From: Culex pipiens pallens
Lineage: Eukaryota; Arthropoda; Insecta; Diptera; Culicidae
Assembly: GCF_016801865.2 (NCBI RefSeq)
Contig: NC_068939.1
Span: 145,648,105 to 145,712,104 of the forward strand
DNA: 64,000 nt
Direction of reading: 5' to 3'
In this document: positions 55,019 to 64,000 of the stretch, piece by piece
How the letters are laid out: each line of letters starts with the position of its first letter
Position numbering within the stretch: position 1 is the stretch's first letter
Notes under the pieces: generated by a model
The model's input: the letters and a program-made list of their open reading frames with translations, nothing else
Told to the model about the DNA's origin: nothing
Database searches by the model: none
Translations under genes and position numbers: made by a program

Positions 55019-56663
55019 CAAAGGAAATGAACGACAAGAGGGGCATCGTGCTAGCAAGCTGTTTCCCGATGTGTCTAGCGAGAGGCTCAAACCGCTTTAT
55101 GATTAAACGCGTCGGTTCACTCACAAAAGAGCACAGCCATTCCACGATTGTGGAAAAAGGAAGGACTCCTTTGAAGGCATCGGTGATCGGATTCGGTTGA
55201 GAAACCGGTTTCAGGGGGATCTTTGGCAGCTTGGGAACGGGCTTCAGCGGCTTGGGAACTGGCTTCGGTACCGGCTTCGGAGCGGGCTTACCCGACGGAC
55301 CGAAAGGAAAATCCTCCTCGAAGTTCAACGAGTCACTTTCCTTACCCTTGCCGCCAGCGGCTTTTTTGGACTTGGAAGCCTTGTTGCGCTTCGGGTTTGG
55401 CCCGGAAGAGTCACTTTCCTCGTCTCTCTGGAAGAGAACCTCCACATCGGATTCCTCGTCCTCCGAATCTTCATCCGCCAAAGGAGCGAAGCGATTGGGG
55501 TGGGTCACCTGACTCAGGATTTCCGCGAAGGACTTCTTGGAGCGTTCCCTCAAGGATCGCTTCATCTTGTCCTCGCGCTCCTTGTACTTTGGGCACTGCC
55601 GAGTTTTGTGCGGTTCCCCGCCACAAAGCAGGCATTTTTCAGCCTGCTTTTGGCAATCCACGTCCTTGTGGGGGCCGGCGCACTTTGAGCACTTGCTCTT
55701 GTTGCTGCAGTAGGTCTTGGTGTGTCCCAACTGCTGGCAGTTTTCGCAGCTCATCACTCGCGGAACGTACAATCGAACTGGAAGCCGAAGCTTGTACAGC
55801 TCAATGTAGTCCGGCAGAGCTGACCCTGCAAAAGTCACCCGGAACGAGGCAGAAGGAATGAACTTCTTCTGGCCAGCCTCGGTGGTGACGTTGCCCAGTT
55901 GCCGGCACTCGAGTACCTCCACAGCTGGAAGTTTAGGGTTCTTGAAGCGTCCCACCGCCCTTGAGAGGTCGACAAGCGACAGACTGTCATCGGTCACCAC
56001 GCCATCGATTTCGACTTTGTGGGCCGGAATCCAAACACGGTACTCAATGCTGAATCGCAGATCAGTTACGATCTGATTCGCTTGCACCGCGGAGTTCACG
56101 ATCACGCGGAGCTTGCTCTTGTTCAGCTTGGTACATTCGACCACCCCAGGATAGTGCTTCTGCAAATCCTTGGTGATCTGTACAAAGTTTAACGGCTTCT
56201 GTTTGGGCCGGAAGAAGACCACCCATTCCGTTTGCGATCCCTCTTGATACTGACGAGGACGTGGAATCGGTTTTTGAGAATGAGGATTCAGGGACGGGGG
56301 GGGATTTGGATCCGGATTCGGCACTGGTGTTTTAGGAGGAATTGGATCTGGATTGGGAGGAATTGGATCTGGATTGGGAGGAATTGGATCTGGATTGGGA
56401 GGAATCGGGTCTGGAGTCAAGGGAGGAATCGGTGGTTGAGGGGGAACCGGATTCGGATCTGATTTAGAACGCTTTCGCTTCGTCCTCTTAGACCCGTCCG
56501 AGGATCCCCCTTTACCGCCAGGATCCTTATCCTTCAGGAAGAGGTCCCTGTTGGTGGTGTTTGAAGGAACTCCCAAAACAGAGTCCTCCATTTCCACGTC
56601 CTCGTCACCCTCAAGGGTTGAATCGGAGTCGAATTCCTCATGGTCCGACTCGGTCGGATCCAT
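55011..56663 (-). CDS. ORF1: Gag-like nucleic-acid-binding protein
   Basis: 550 residues from the ATG at 56663, which has a good context (AACATGG); the open frame extends upstream without another ATG. The N-terminus is acidic. A basic patch (KRTKRKRSKS, about 60-68) may be a nuclear signal. A proline-rich stretch at about 84-110 repeats PNPDPIP. A central region at about 145-305 resembles the part that precedes zinc knuckles in LINE ORF1 proteins. Three CCHC knuckles follow: C306-C309-H314-C319, C325-C328-H332-C337 and C344-C347-H352-C357. Next come a second acidic stretch and a lysine/proline-rich region (KPVPKPVPKP). Such proteins coat element RNA. The stop TAA overlaps the ORF2 start. Confidence 0.93.
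   Translation of the reverse strand: MDPTESDHEEFDSDSTLEGDEDVEMEDSVLGVPSNTTNRDLFLKDKDPGGKGGSSDGSKRTKRKRSKSDPNPVPPQPPIPPLTPDPIPPNPDPIPPNPDPIPPNPDPIPPKTPVPNPDPNPPPSLNPHSQKPIPRPRQYQEGSQTEWVVFFRPKQKPLNFVQITKDLQKHYPGVVECTKLNKSKLRVIVNSAVQANQIVTDLRFSIEYRVWIPAHKVEIDGVVTDDSLSLVDLSRAVGRFKNPKLPAVEVLECRQLGNVTTEAGQKKFIPSASFRVTFAGSALPDYIELYKLRLPVRLYVPRVMSCENCQQLGHTKTYCSNKSKCSKCAGPHKDVDCQKQAEKCLLCGGEPHKTRQCPKYKEREDKMKRSLRERSKKSFAEILSQVTHPNRFAPLADEDSEDEESDVEVLFQRDEESDSSGPNPKRNKASKSKKAAGGKGKESDSLNFEEDFPFGPSGKPAPKPVPKPVPKPLKPVPKLPKIPLKPVSQPNPITDAFKGVLPFSTIVEWLCSFVSEPTRLIIKRFEPLARHIGKQLASTMPLLSFISFDG
56337..56420 (-). repeat. 21-bp coding minisatellite in ORF1
   Basis: On the plus strand GGAATTGGATCTGGATTGG recurs three times in phase with a 21-bp period plus a diverged fourth unit. 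It encodes the PNPDPIP repeats. Being a multiple of three, changes in copy number keep the frame. Confidence 0.85.
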
Positions 56664-57262
56664 GTTTGCGAAGAAACGCGATAAACTAAACGAAAATGAA
56701 AGTGATGAAACTAATCGCAAAAGTAAAAAAGGAGAAAGAAAAAAAAACTAACCGAAAAAAAAACTATGAGAAAAAAAAAAACTAAACGCTAACAAAAAAC
56801 TCGCCTTTCGCACTCACCGCCGAACTGGCCGCACTGGCTGCCGCCCGCAGCGGGATGCGCGGGAAGCTCGTTTTCGCGCGCTTGTTGTTGTTGTTGTTGT
56901 TGTGCTGCCTGCTGCCAGCCACGTAAACAACGGGGTTGTCTCCGACCTGGCCTGGCCGAAAACTGGTCCGCCGACCGCAGTCGACTCTCCGGGGCCGATT
57001 CCACCGGCCAACGACTGTCTCTCGCCTCAGCTGCCTCCGCAGCCGCTGCTGCTGACTCCTCCTGCTGCTGCTGCTCGGATGCAGGAACTCGTTCCTCTTC
57101 CACTGCTGCACCGCCGCCGTGTCCACGACGACCAGATTGTGGCCTCTCTGACCACCGGAACGGGCTTGTCCGCTCGCACACGCCTCGGAATCGCCGTGAA
57201 AAACGCGCCAAACACACCGCGAAAAAACACGACTACGCGCTGAGACTTCTGCCGGAGCAATG
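56664..57262 (-). promoter_or_regulatory. 5' UTR of the I/Loa-like element
   Basis: About 600 bp between the insertion boundary and the ORF1 ATG. It is GC-rich with GTT/CTG triplet runs (for example 56883-56903) and A-rich near ORF1. Non-LTR elements carry an internal promoter at this position; none can be pinpointed. Overlapping ORFs on both strands here are compositional. Confidence 0.6.
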
Positions 57263-57273
57263 CAGTTGGCGTT

Positions 57274-57685
57274 CCTTGGCCGAATGTCATCGTTTTTATC
57301 GCGCGCGGACCATCAAAACAAGAGCGTGGAGGAGAAAAACGATGCCGCCGTCACCGCAAGAAGGTAAACAAAAGCTCTCTCGTTTTGATGATCATTCTTT
57401 CGAGATACTGAGACAGAGAGGAAAAAAAAAACAACGACTGATGTGCACGTGAATGCCACTGAATTATCGTTTGTTTCATTGTTTTTGTTTTCGTTTCAGC
57501 GACGAGTAAGAAGTCAAAGGTCCGGAAAAAATCTGACATTGTGGCAACAAAAGGCCGCGATTCGCCGACGGACTTTTTGTCGATTGGATCTTGGTGGCGC
57601 GTCGCGATGTTTTGTTTTGTAGTTTTCTTCTTGACATTTGAGGCTCGCGAAAAGGTTAGTTTATCAAGCAGCGAAGTAAAAAAAT
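57274..57685. other. DNA between the retrotransposon and the tRNA cluster
   Basis: Balanced composition with no gene recognised. A downstream T7 on the minus strand (57677-57685) serves the adjacent tRNA-Arg. Confidence 0.4.
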
Positions 57686-57758
57686 CGATCCTGCCAGGAG
57701 TCGAACCTGGAATCTTCTGATCCGTAGTCAGACGCGTTATCCATTGCGCCACAGGACC
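57686..57758 (-). tRNA. tRNA-Arg (ACG)
   Basis: The minus-strand sequence is the same 73-nt tRNA as at 5517-5589: GGTCCTGTGGCGCAATGG start, CTACGGA anticodon loop and CAGGATCG end. A T7 terminator follows. It is divergent from the tRNA-Leu gene 96 bp away, and about 420 bp from the retrotransposon insertion. Confidence 0.97.
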
Positions 57759-57854
57759 TTGTCATTGCAATATGAGCCAATGTATTACATCAATCACTCA
57801 CCCAAGTTGTTTTGGTCCTGATGTCTATCGCGTTTTTTGCCGTTTCGTAACACT

Positions 57855-57937
57855 GTCAGGATGGCCGAGCGGTCTAAGGCGCTGCGTTCAGGTCGTAGTC
57901 TACTCTGTAGGCGTGGGTTCGAATCCCACTTCTGACA
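57855..57937 (+). tRNA. tRNA-Leu (CAG)
   Basis: 83 nt, the same as 5709-5791 except GCTGCG in place of GCTACG at the anticodon stem, which keeps pairing as G-U. The anticodon loop is TTCAGGT, with a class II variable arm and B box GGTTCGAATCC. A T5 run follows. Confidence 0.97.
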
Positions 57938-59523
57938 TTTATATTTTTGATGGTTGATGCTTAAAGTGTCCAAAAACAATGCAAGTTTCTAAATCGGTAG
58001 TTTGGGTGTAGTGTTGTTGGGCAAGTTTGGCAAAAGAGACCATATCCGTCGATCTTGTTGGATCTACTTCAAAATTTTCCAATTATAAATCTCACAATCT
58101 TTTGAAACGGCAAGCGCCATCATCAACTCTCGACTTTTTTTTGATTAGGTCCTATAAACATATGAAAGACAATAGCTTATAGGGCCTTTTCAAAAAAAAC
58201 TCTAGAACTCAAATTCCGCTTTCCTGTAATGACGAGTTCTCAAAACGTGCACCAATCAGTTGCAACGAGGACCATTCATTCAATTTTTTCCCTCGCAAAA
58301 TGTCCAAATGTACGAGTTGGTTACGTTTTCCACATTCAGTTACAGCCCACAAAGGCGTCTGAAGTGAGCGCCACTTTTGCAATTCCGCCATTTTTCAACA
58401 TCTTTTCGAGATCTTTTTCTAAAGGGGTCCTCCCAACAGGGAGTTTCCGTTTTTATTTTGTTTTTTCATCCACTGCCGAGTTGCACTCCCAGAGTGCATT
58501 CGCCGGGAAGAATTTCAATATCCCCCCGGGCGGAGGACTGCTCCGAAGCTGCCGTGCTACGATTGGTCCAAAAGTCCGGGAGTGTTTTGCAAAGAAGAAG
58601 CCAGACTCACAATAGAAGCGTTCGAGACTCCATGCTGGCATGTGTGGCCATGTTTTGTGTTACCTTTAGCGTGACAAGTATTGAAATCTGACAGTTTTCT
58701 ACCTTTATGACTAAAGCCATTTGGTTCAAAATAGTAAAGTCAGAGTGTGATGAACTGTCACTTTTTAACGTATTTTAACGAAATAAAAACTCAAATGTCA
58801 CTATAGGTGGATTGTGTACCCCTTAACGTCCGAGGTATATCATTCCCAGGCGGATTCACCGACGAAAAGTGGTAGCAGTCACGCCGCCGTCGATCCTGAA
58901 GATGAAGCCCCACTGGGGAAAAAAAAGGCGGCAACATTCATCATTTTATGCCCCATTTTGGCCAACCTCCCGCCCAGGGGGTGCTTCTTCTGTCTTTGGG
59001 GGACGTGCACGTACGTGCAACCATGTCCACACATTCTCGCACACCACTGAACATGGTGAAGACTCGCCGGGGACCGAGATAACTGCTTCTAGTGTTGCCA
59101 AACAAAAATAAAACAAAAAAGAAGTCTCTGATCAGTTATGACAATTGCGACCGGCGAAACGGTTCCACAGAAAGTTAACCAATTTTCGTGTCAAAGTTTT
59201 TCCCGATAATGACACAAATTATGGCAGATAAACTTTAGGTTATTTTTTAAGCTTGTCATAACTGACGTTTGATTACCTACATGGGATATGCCCGAAACGA
59301 TGCGAGGCAGACCACCAATCCGCATTGATCATTTGCGATAATCGATACCTCTCACCTTGCATGCAAGGCACGGTAGCGATATCCCGTTGGAGAGTCACAG
59401 ATCAGGAGACGTTCCAATTTGATAATGTTTTCTTATTGCAACGACTTTGAAATCTTATCATAAAAATAAAAAGTCTAATTTGCTGGTTTTGCGGTTCTTT
59501 CCACGTTTTGCTTCCTCTTATAA
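57938..59523. other. Intergenic DNA within the tRNA cluster
   Basis: A small inverted unit at 58147-58187, AGGTCCTATAAACATATG to CTTATAGGGCCT, belongs to the GGACCTTTTC MITE group. A related ACATATGAAAGACAATAGC-like stretch is at about 39677. GC-balanced ORFs at 58229-58691 and 58814-59111 have no recognised domain. Confidence 0.45.
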
Positions 59524-59606
59524 GTCAGGATGGCCGAGCGGTCTAAGGCGCTACGTTCAGGTCGTAGTCTACTCTGTAGGCGTGGGTTCGAATCCCACTT
59601 CTGACA
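59524..59606 (+). tRNA. tRNA-Leu (CAG)
   Basis: 83 nt, identical in sequence to the gene at 5709-5791. It is followed by a T5 stretch near 59614. It converges with tRNA-Arg 106 bp away. Confidence 0.97.
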
Positions 59607-59712
59607 TAGATTCTTTTTAACTTATCGATAAAGCAGACTGACGTGTTTCATCGAGCAATTGTTAGAAAGCTTTTGTGTAATTGGGCCAAGTTACAATTAA
59701 AAATAATTTCCT

Positions 59713-59785
59713 CGATCCTGCCAGGAGTCGAACCTGGAATCTTCTGATCCGTAGTCAGACGCGTTATCCATTGCGCCACAGGACC
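59713..59785 (-). tRNA. tRNA-Arg (ACG)
   Basis: 73 nt on the minus strand, identical to the other two tRNA-Arg(ACG) genes in the window. A T5 lies downstream on the minus strand. It is the third member of the Arg/Leu pairing. Confidence 0.97.
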
Positions 59786-60494
59786 ACATAATAGTCTGAT
59801 AGAAATAGTCGTATTGGTATGAGCAATTCTCTACGAAATCGGGTTTTTTTTAATTTTAATTTTTATATTTTTTAATCCGTCTGAAACTTTTTTGGTTTCT
59901 TCGAAACCATTTTTCATCATTAATTTTTCCATACAATTTTCCATACCAATTGGCAGCTGTCCATACAAAAATTATAAATGAAATTTTAAAAGCTGCATCT
60001 TTTGAAGGAATTATTTGATCGATTTGGTGTCTTCGGCAAAGTTGTAGGTATGAATAAGAACTACACTGAAAAAAATGATACAAGGTAAAAAATATTTTTG
60101 GGATTTTTAATTTCACTTTTTTTCACTTAAAATTGATTTACAAAAAACTTTTTTTTATAATTTTTTATTTTTTGATATGTTTTAGGGACATCAAATGCCA
60201 ACTTTTCAGGAATTTCCAGAATAGGCAAAACATCTTTGACCGAATGATGAAATTTTAAATCAATATTGATTTTTTTCAAAAAATCGAAATATTGGTCGAA
60301 AAATTGTTCAACTTCACTTTTTGATGTGAAATCTAATTTGCAATCAAAAAGTACTTTAGTGAAATTTTGACAACGTGCACCGTTTTCAAGTTATAGCTAT
60401 TTTTAGGTAACTTTTTTTTCTTTTGGGCCAAACATTCAATATTACGCTCTTTTGAAATGTTAGTTGTATCAACAAAGTTCCAAAAAACAAACGA
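59786..60494. other. AT-rich DNA with the dispersed GTGTCTTCGG motif
   Basis: GGTGTCTTCGGCAAAGTTG at 60024-60052 and the preceding AGCTGTCCATACAAAA match the repeat at 43390-43500. No gene is seen. Confidence 0.5.
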
Positions 60495-61216
60495 TTTCAA
60501 TCCTGAGATATTCAATAAAAACCAAAAAAGCTCCGCGGATTTTTGTTACTTTTCATATGAAATTAGTTTCAATCTTGTCGTGCTATCTTGTCACTCCCTG
60601 AAAAATGACGTAAATGCGACAATTGGGTCTTAAAATGAAGCTTAGATTGCTGATATTATTGTTTACAGCGATAAAGCTTATTTTTCTGAGTACAATGACC
60701 CTTTGTACGACCACAAAGAGTTCAAAATGGATTTTTAAATCAATTTTGAAAAATTAACCTCGCGGTCCTTCTTGACAGAAAAGCTCCTTCTTGACAGCTC
60801 GTTCCAAGGGGACCATAGTTGATCCATCAAAAAAATGTTGTCTTGTCAAAAAAAATGTTTGCATTAAAATGAAAAAAAAAGTGATCAGAAATGGTTTTTA
60901 ATCGTGTTTTTTACCGTTGTACATAAAATTTGACATAGGGCTTTAGTACCCAATTGGCCAAAGGGATTTTAGGTCAGGATGCGTTTGACGCACGTACAAG
61001 TTAGACTACCGTAAACATTTGTAATTATAACTCGGAACTCCAGCAACCAAATACAACCAAACTTCGGGACAATGCACAGAATGGTCAACCAAACAAAATG
61101 TGTTTGTTATTGTTTACATTGCGTGCTCTTGTTTTTGTTTATTCAAGGTCAAACATTAAAACGCGTTTTTCTCGGAACGTCAAAAGGGCGCGTGCGACAA
61201 GATAGCACGACAGCGT
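60495..61216 (+). mobile_element. TIR repeat family R, copy 3 (interrupted)
   Basis: Collinear with 48008-48405 and 35400-35775, but split at GCGACAATTGG by a 325-bp insertion. Inner inverted ends TGTCGTGCTATCTTG (60576) and CAAGATAGCACGACA (61198) are perfect over 15 bp. No coding capacity. Confidence 0.8.
60626..60950. mobile_element. 325-bp TIR element nested in repeat R
   Basis: Begins GGTCTTAAAATGAAGC and ends GGGCTTTAGTACC, with CAATTG on both sides (60620-60625, 60951-60956). The uninterrupted R copies have the site only once (GCGACAATTGGCC at 35.5 kb), which proves insertion with a 6-bp duplication. A second copy is at 63556-63881. No transposase. Confidence 0.85.
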
Positions 61217-63549
61217 CGATTTATAAAAATAACAAATTGCATAAAACGTGACTAAAAATAAATTAAAATAATTGGTTGTAAATAGAGTTATTTATTCAAT
61301 TTGGCTTGAATTATAATACAGTCAAACCTCATTTAACGAAATTTTTGGTTTTCTCGTAAAAAAGTTAAGTTAAGAGCAAAAACTCTTAGATTTTGTCGGA
61401 TCTTTACAACCTGAATACTGCAAGTTGCATAAGGTTTTTTTTCGCAGTCCACATGTCTGTGACCGAATCACACTGCTTTGCAGGAAGGCGTCCGACGCTA
61501 GTGCTGATCAATTTTCAGCTTTCTCAGCTTTGGCAGCTCCTGGAAATCCGCACAAGCAGCAGCTTCTCGACGAAGCTCGCTGATTTACATTCTGCTACTT
61601 CTCGCAGCCTGGGTCCCAAGCAAATCCCAAGAATCTGTCTATCATTAACTCATCACTCGGTGTGGCGGAGACAGCGCCGAATTCTTCACCCAAAGTCCCG
61701 AATAATGGCGCGCGAGCAGCTCCAATTTTGAACGCAACTTCATTCTTATTTGCCCCTCAAGACTTTGGCCAACCTCCCGCCGGCTGATCATCATCAACTT
61801 CACGGTGTAGTTGTGCATGTGTGTTTGGGAGTTGGTGTGTATGGTAATTTCCCCCTGTTCTGCCCTCGGACTTCAAATGTCAGCCGGACACAATGCCTTT
61901 CCCCAACTCTCGGGGGATGGCCACGGCGGCGGCAGAATTTGAGAATGGATCTTTGATTGATCTGTAAATTGATGGGTTCGATCGGTGATTTCAAATGAAT
62001 CGTGTTCACGGTTGGGCTCGGGTACCGGCAATTAGATGCGCTCCACGTGATAACCTGCCCGTGCTGCGGTGATTGAGTTTTCCGCGAAGTTTGACTTTGA
62101 TGATTTGAGTTTTGGAGGTAGGTAGGGTTCTAAATTGATGCTTTCTAATCAAAAGAGATTGAGGTGAAAATTGTTACACAGAATTGCATGACTTTGGGAA
62201 TTAACGAAGAAATTCTTACTCATGAACCAACTGATTTGTATGAACCTAAATTCACGCAAGGCCTTTTGAAAAAGTAAGTCTGATGTCTAGCTTCTTTTCC
62301 AAAAGGTGAAAAGGGTTTTTTTTACAGTAGAATAAAGCTCAAAATCTCAACTCAATTCTTAGAGCATTACTCAATTTCAAGAATTTCCAATCATTAGAAT
62401 CGTCATCGAGGTTCACCATGTCTCACTAGCATCAAAGAGAATAGTTCGCTAGCAAAACATGAAATTTCGCGTTGATTACATCAGTCGCTTGATACATTTT
62501 AAAAGCAAGTGCATCCTGGCGTCAATAACCTGCAATGACATCAAAATACCTTTGAGGCAATAAGTAGTCACTAGTCCACCGCTGAAGGTTCTCCACTGCA
62601 TCAGGAAAGTGGGTCAACCGGGGGTGACATTGCATCGCACATGTGCCATAAAAACAAACCCAGCCAGTCATTTCGGACGAACAACAACCCTCTCCCTCTA
62701 CTCTGGCGGTTTTTGATGTGTGATGGTTGCATCGTAAATATTTTATTATCGTTGGGTATTATTTTTTTATTGAAAAATTTCATATCCCATTTAATTTCCT
62801 TCTGCCTGCCTGCCTGCCTGCCAGCTCTGGCTGTCAGTGTTATGCCGGCAACACATCCGGTGAGGATCCAGCAGGACTACATCCAATTCTAATAAAATCC
62901 GTTTTCTCCTTCATGGAATAAGGATCCTGAACGCTGGAGCTCAATTGGGAAGATGAATTTTAATAACAACACCCTTACCCTGGCTGGCGTTCTGCAGGCA
63001 CTCTTGGGAGTCGGTTGGGAAGCAGGGCTTTGTGGAAGAGTTGCCACAAAAATACTCTGCACTTAGATACTTGTCTTTTTTTATTACTTTGCATCTTTCA
63101 GCTTTTTACCCGTTTATGTCTTTTGGGAGGATCTCATTGTTTTAGGATAACACTTTGTACTCAAGAAAATTGTACAAAATACTATGCTTTGGATAAATTA
63201 AATTAACGGAAATAAAGCGGCAATATAAATTTTTCAGTTCATTACTATTATTGTTTTCAATCTGCTTCGATTCAAAGTAAAAAAAAATAATCCGACAATA
63301 ATCATAAAACTATTTATGAAAAAGTCATTCCACCTACACTCATAATTAAGCTAGGAATTCTCATATTCGAAATTTGACATCTCGAGTCATGAAAACAAAT
63401 TGCTACGTCTTTTGTGAATTTAGGCGATCTTTGGTTAACATTGAAAAACGATTCTTTTTGTAGTTTTTAATCAAGGCTTTTTACAAACTTTGCAGGTTTG
63501 TTTTGATAGTTCAGTGAAAATCAGAAATAAAATGTGTATGGAGCGAGGA
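61217..63549. other. Intergenic DNA, mostly balanced composition
   Basis: One terminus-like sequence, TACAGTCAAACCTCATTTAAC at 61319, resembles a pogo/Tc1-type end without a visible partner. A TGCC microsatellite (about five units) lies at 62803-62822. ORFs such as 61393-61731 show no known domain. No gene is called. Confidence 0.4.
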
Positions 63550-63555
63550 CAATTG

Positions 63556-63881
63556 GGTCCTAAAATGAAGCTTAGATTGCTGATATTATTGTTTACAGCG
63601 ATAAAGCTTATTTATCTGAGTACAATGACTCTATGTACGACAACAAAAAGTTTAAAATGGATTTTTAAATCAATTTTTAAAAATTTACCTCGCGGTCCTT
63701 CTTGACAGAAAAGGTCTTACTTGACAGCTCGTTCCAAGGGGACCATAGTTGATCCATCGAAAAAATGTTGTCTTGTCAACTTTTTTTTTTTTGCATTAAA
63801 ATAAGAAAAAAGTGATCAAAAATGGTTTTTAAGCGTGTTTTTAATCGTTGTACATAAAAATTGACATAGGGCTTAAGTACC
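63556..63881. mobile_element. Second copy of the 325-bp TIR element
   Basis: 326 bp, clearly homologous to 60626-60950 throughout (GGTCCTAAAATGAAGC start, GGGCTTAAGTACC end). It is again flanked by CAATTG on both sides (63550-63555, 63882-63887), the same target hexamer as the first copy. Confidence 0.85.
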
Positions 63882-63887
63882 CAATTG

Positions 63888-64000
63888 CGAACCCTCGCCT
63901 AAGTGTTTCTAAGTGTCCACGTGGTTTATGGATGGCCCCTCAGTTCCCTGATGCGGGTTTTAATGTAAAAAAATAAGTTTTCCAATATTAAAGCTGTATT
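63888..64000. other. Window end, nothing recognised
   Basis: About 110 bases without a gene or matched repeat. Any feature here may continue beyond the window. Confidence 0.4.

Larger units (their letters stand above)
50908..57262 (-). mobile_element. Full-length I/Loa-like non-LTR retrotransposon
   Basis: A 6.35 kb insert on the minus strand. A matching 9-11 bp flank, CAGTTGGCG(TT), lies at 50899-50909 and 57263-57273. The T run at 50908-50931 is the 3' poly-A tail on the minus strand, with AATAAA just upstream. The 5' UTR of about 600 bp begins CATTGCTCCGGCAGAAG. Two intact ORFs follow, overlapping by 8 nt. Presence of APE endonuclease, reverse transcriptase and RNase H in one ORF2 fits the I/Loa/R1 group more than Jockey. 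Both ORFs are open from ATG to stop, so the copy may be active or recently active. A 57-bp truncated sister insertion is at 5383-5439. Confidence 0.93.

Overview
The window is eukaryotic nuclear DNA and looks like a culicine mosquito genome, most likely Culex. The reasons are the AT-rich background packed with short TIR elements, non-LTR retrotransposons of the Jockey and I/Loa kinds, cytosolic-type tRNA genes and a 100-N scaffold gap. The species is an inference. No host protein-coding gene could be recognised. Every convincing ORF belongs to a retrotransposon, and the host genes I can support are six tRNA genes.

Layout. 0-5 kb: AT-rich DNA with a 1.06 kb hAT-like element (8-bp TSD), half of a foldback repeat and a TTAA element. 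5.4-5.8 kb: a 57-bp dead-on-arrival retroposon, then tRNA-Arg(ACG) and tRNA-Leu(CAG). 6.8-8.9 kb: a retroposon with a 21-bp TSD and a GATTA tail, a TTAA element and a TA element. 10.4-14.0 kb: a young non-autonomous LTR retrotransposon (identical 197-bp LTRs, 5-bp TSD, primer-binding site for tRNA-Arg) that carries a ten-unit 92-bp hairpin minisatellite. 14.3-20.3 kb: a second CCCGGG-rich hAT-like element, a 124-bp tandem repeat and 2.2 kb of an octamer satellite. 25.6-27.3 kb: a complete 1.65 kb Jockey-type element holding only ORF1, with a 13-bp TSD. 28.6-30.2 kb: a hAT relic with elements nested in it. 33-40 kb: repeats, the N gap, an 0.85 kb palindrome split by a 369-bp element, and a segment with three covarying stem-loops. 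42-50 kb: mostly unique DNA with repeat fragments. 50.9-57.3 kb: a full-length 6.35 kb I/Loa-like retrotransposon with two intact ORFs and a TSD. 57.7-59.8 kb: two more Arg/Leu tRNA pairs. 60.5-63.9 kb: a repeat interrupted by a 325-bp TIR element, and a second copy of that element.

How it works together. The window is a record of transposition. The intact I/Loa-like element encodes a nucleic-acid-binding ORF1 protein and an endonuclease/reverse transcriptase/RNase H, arranged as an 8-nt ATGGGTAA overlap. The ORF1-only Jockey element and the LTR element have no polymerase and must have been moved by enzymes encoded elsewhere. The LTR element is primed by the same tRNA-Arg isoacceptor that is encoded three times in the window. 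Several insertions are dated relative to each other by nesting and by 'empty' paralogous sites inside the same 64 kb. All boundaries were read by eye and may be off by a few bases.
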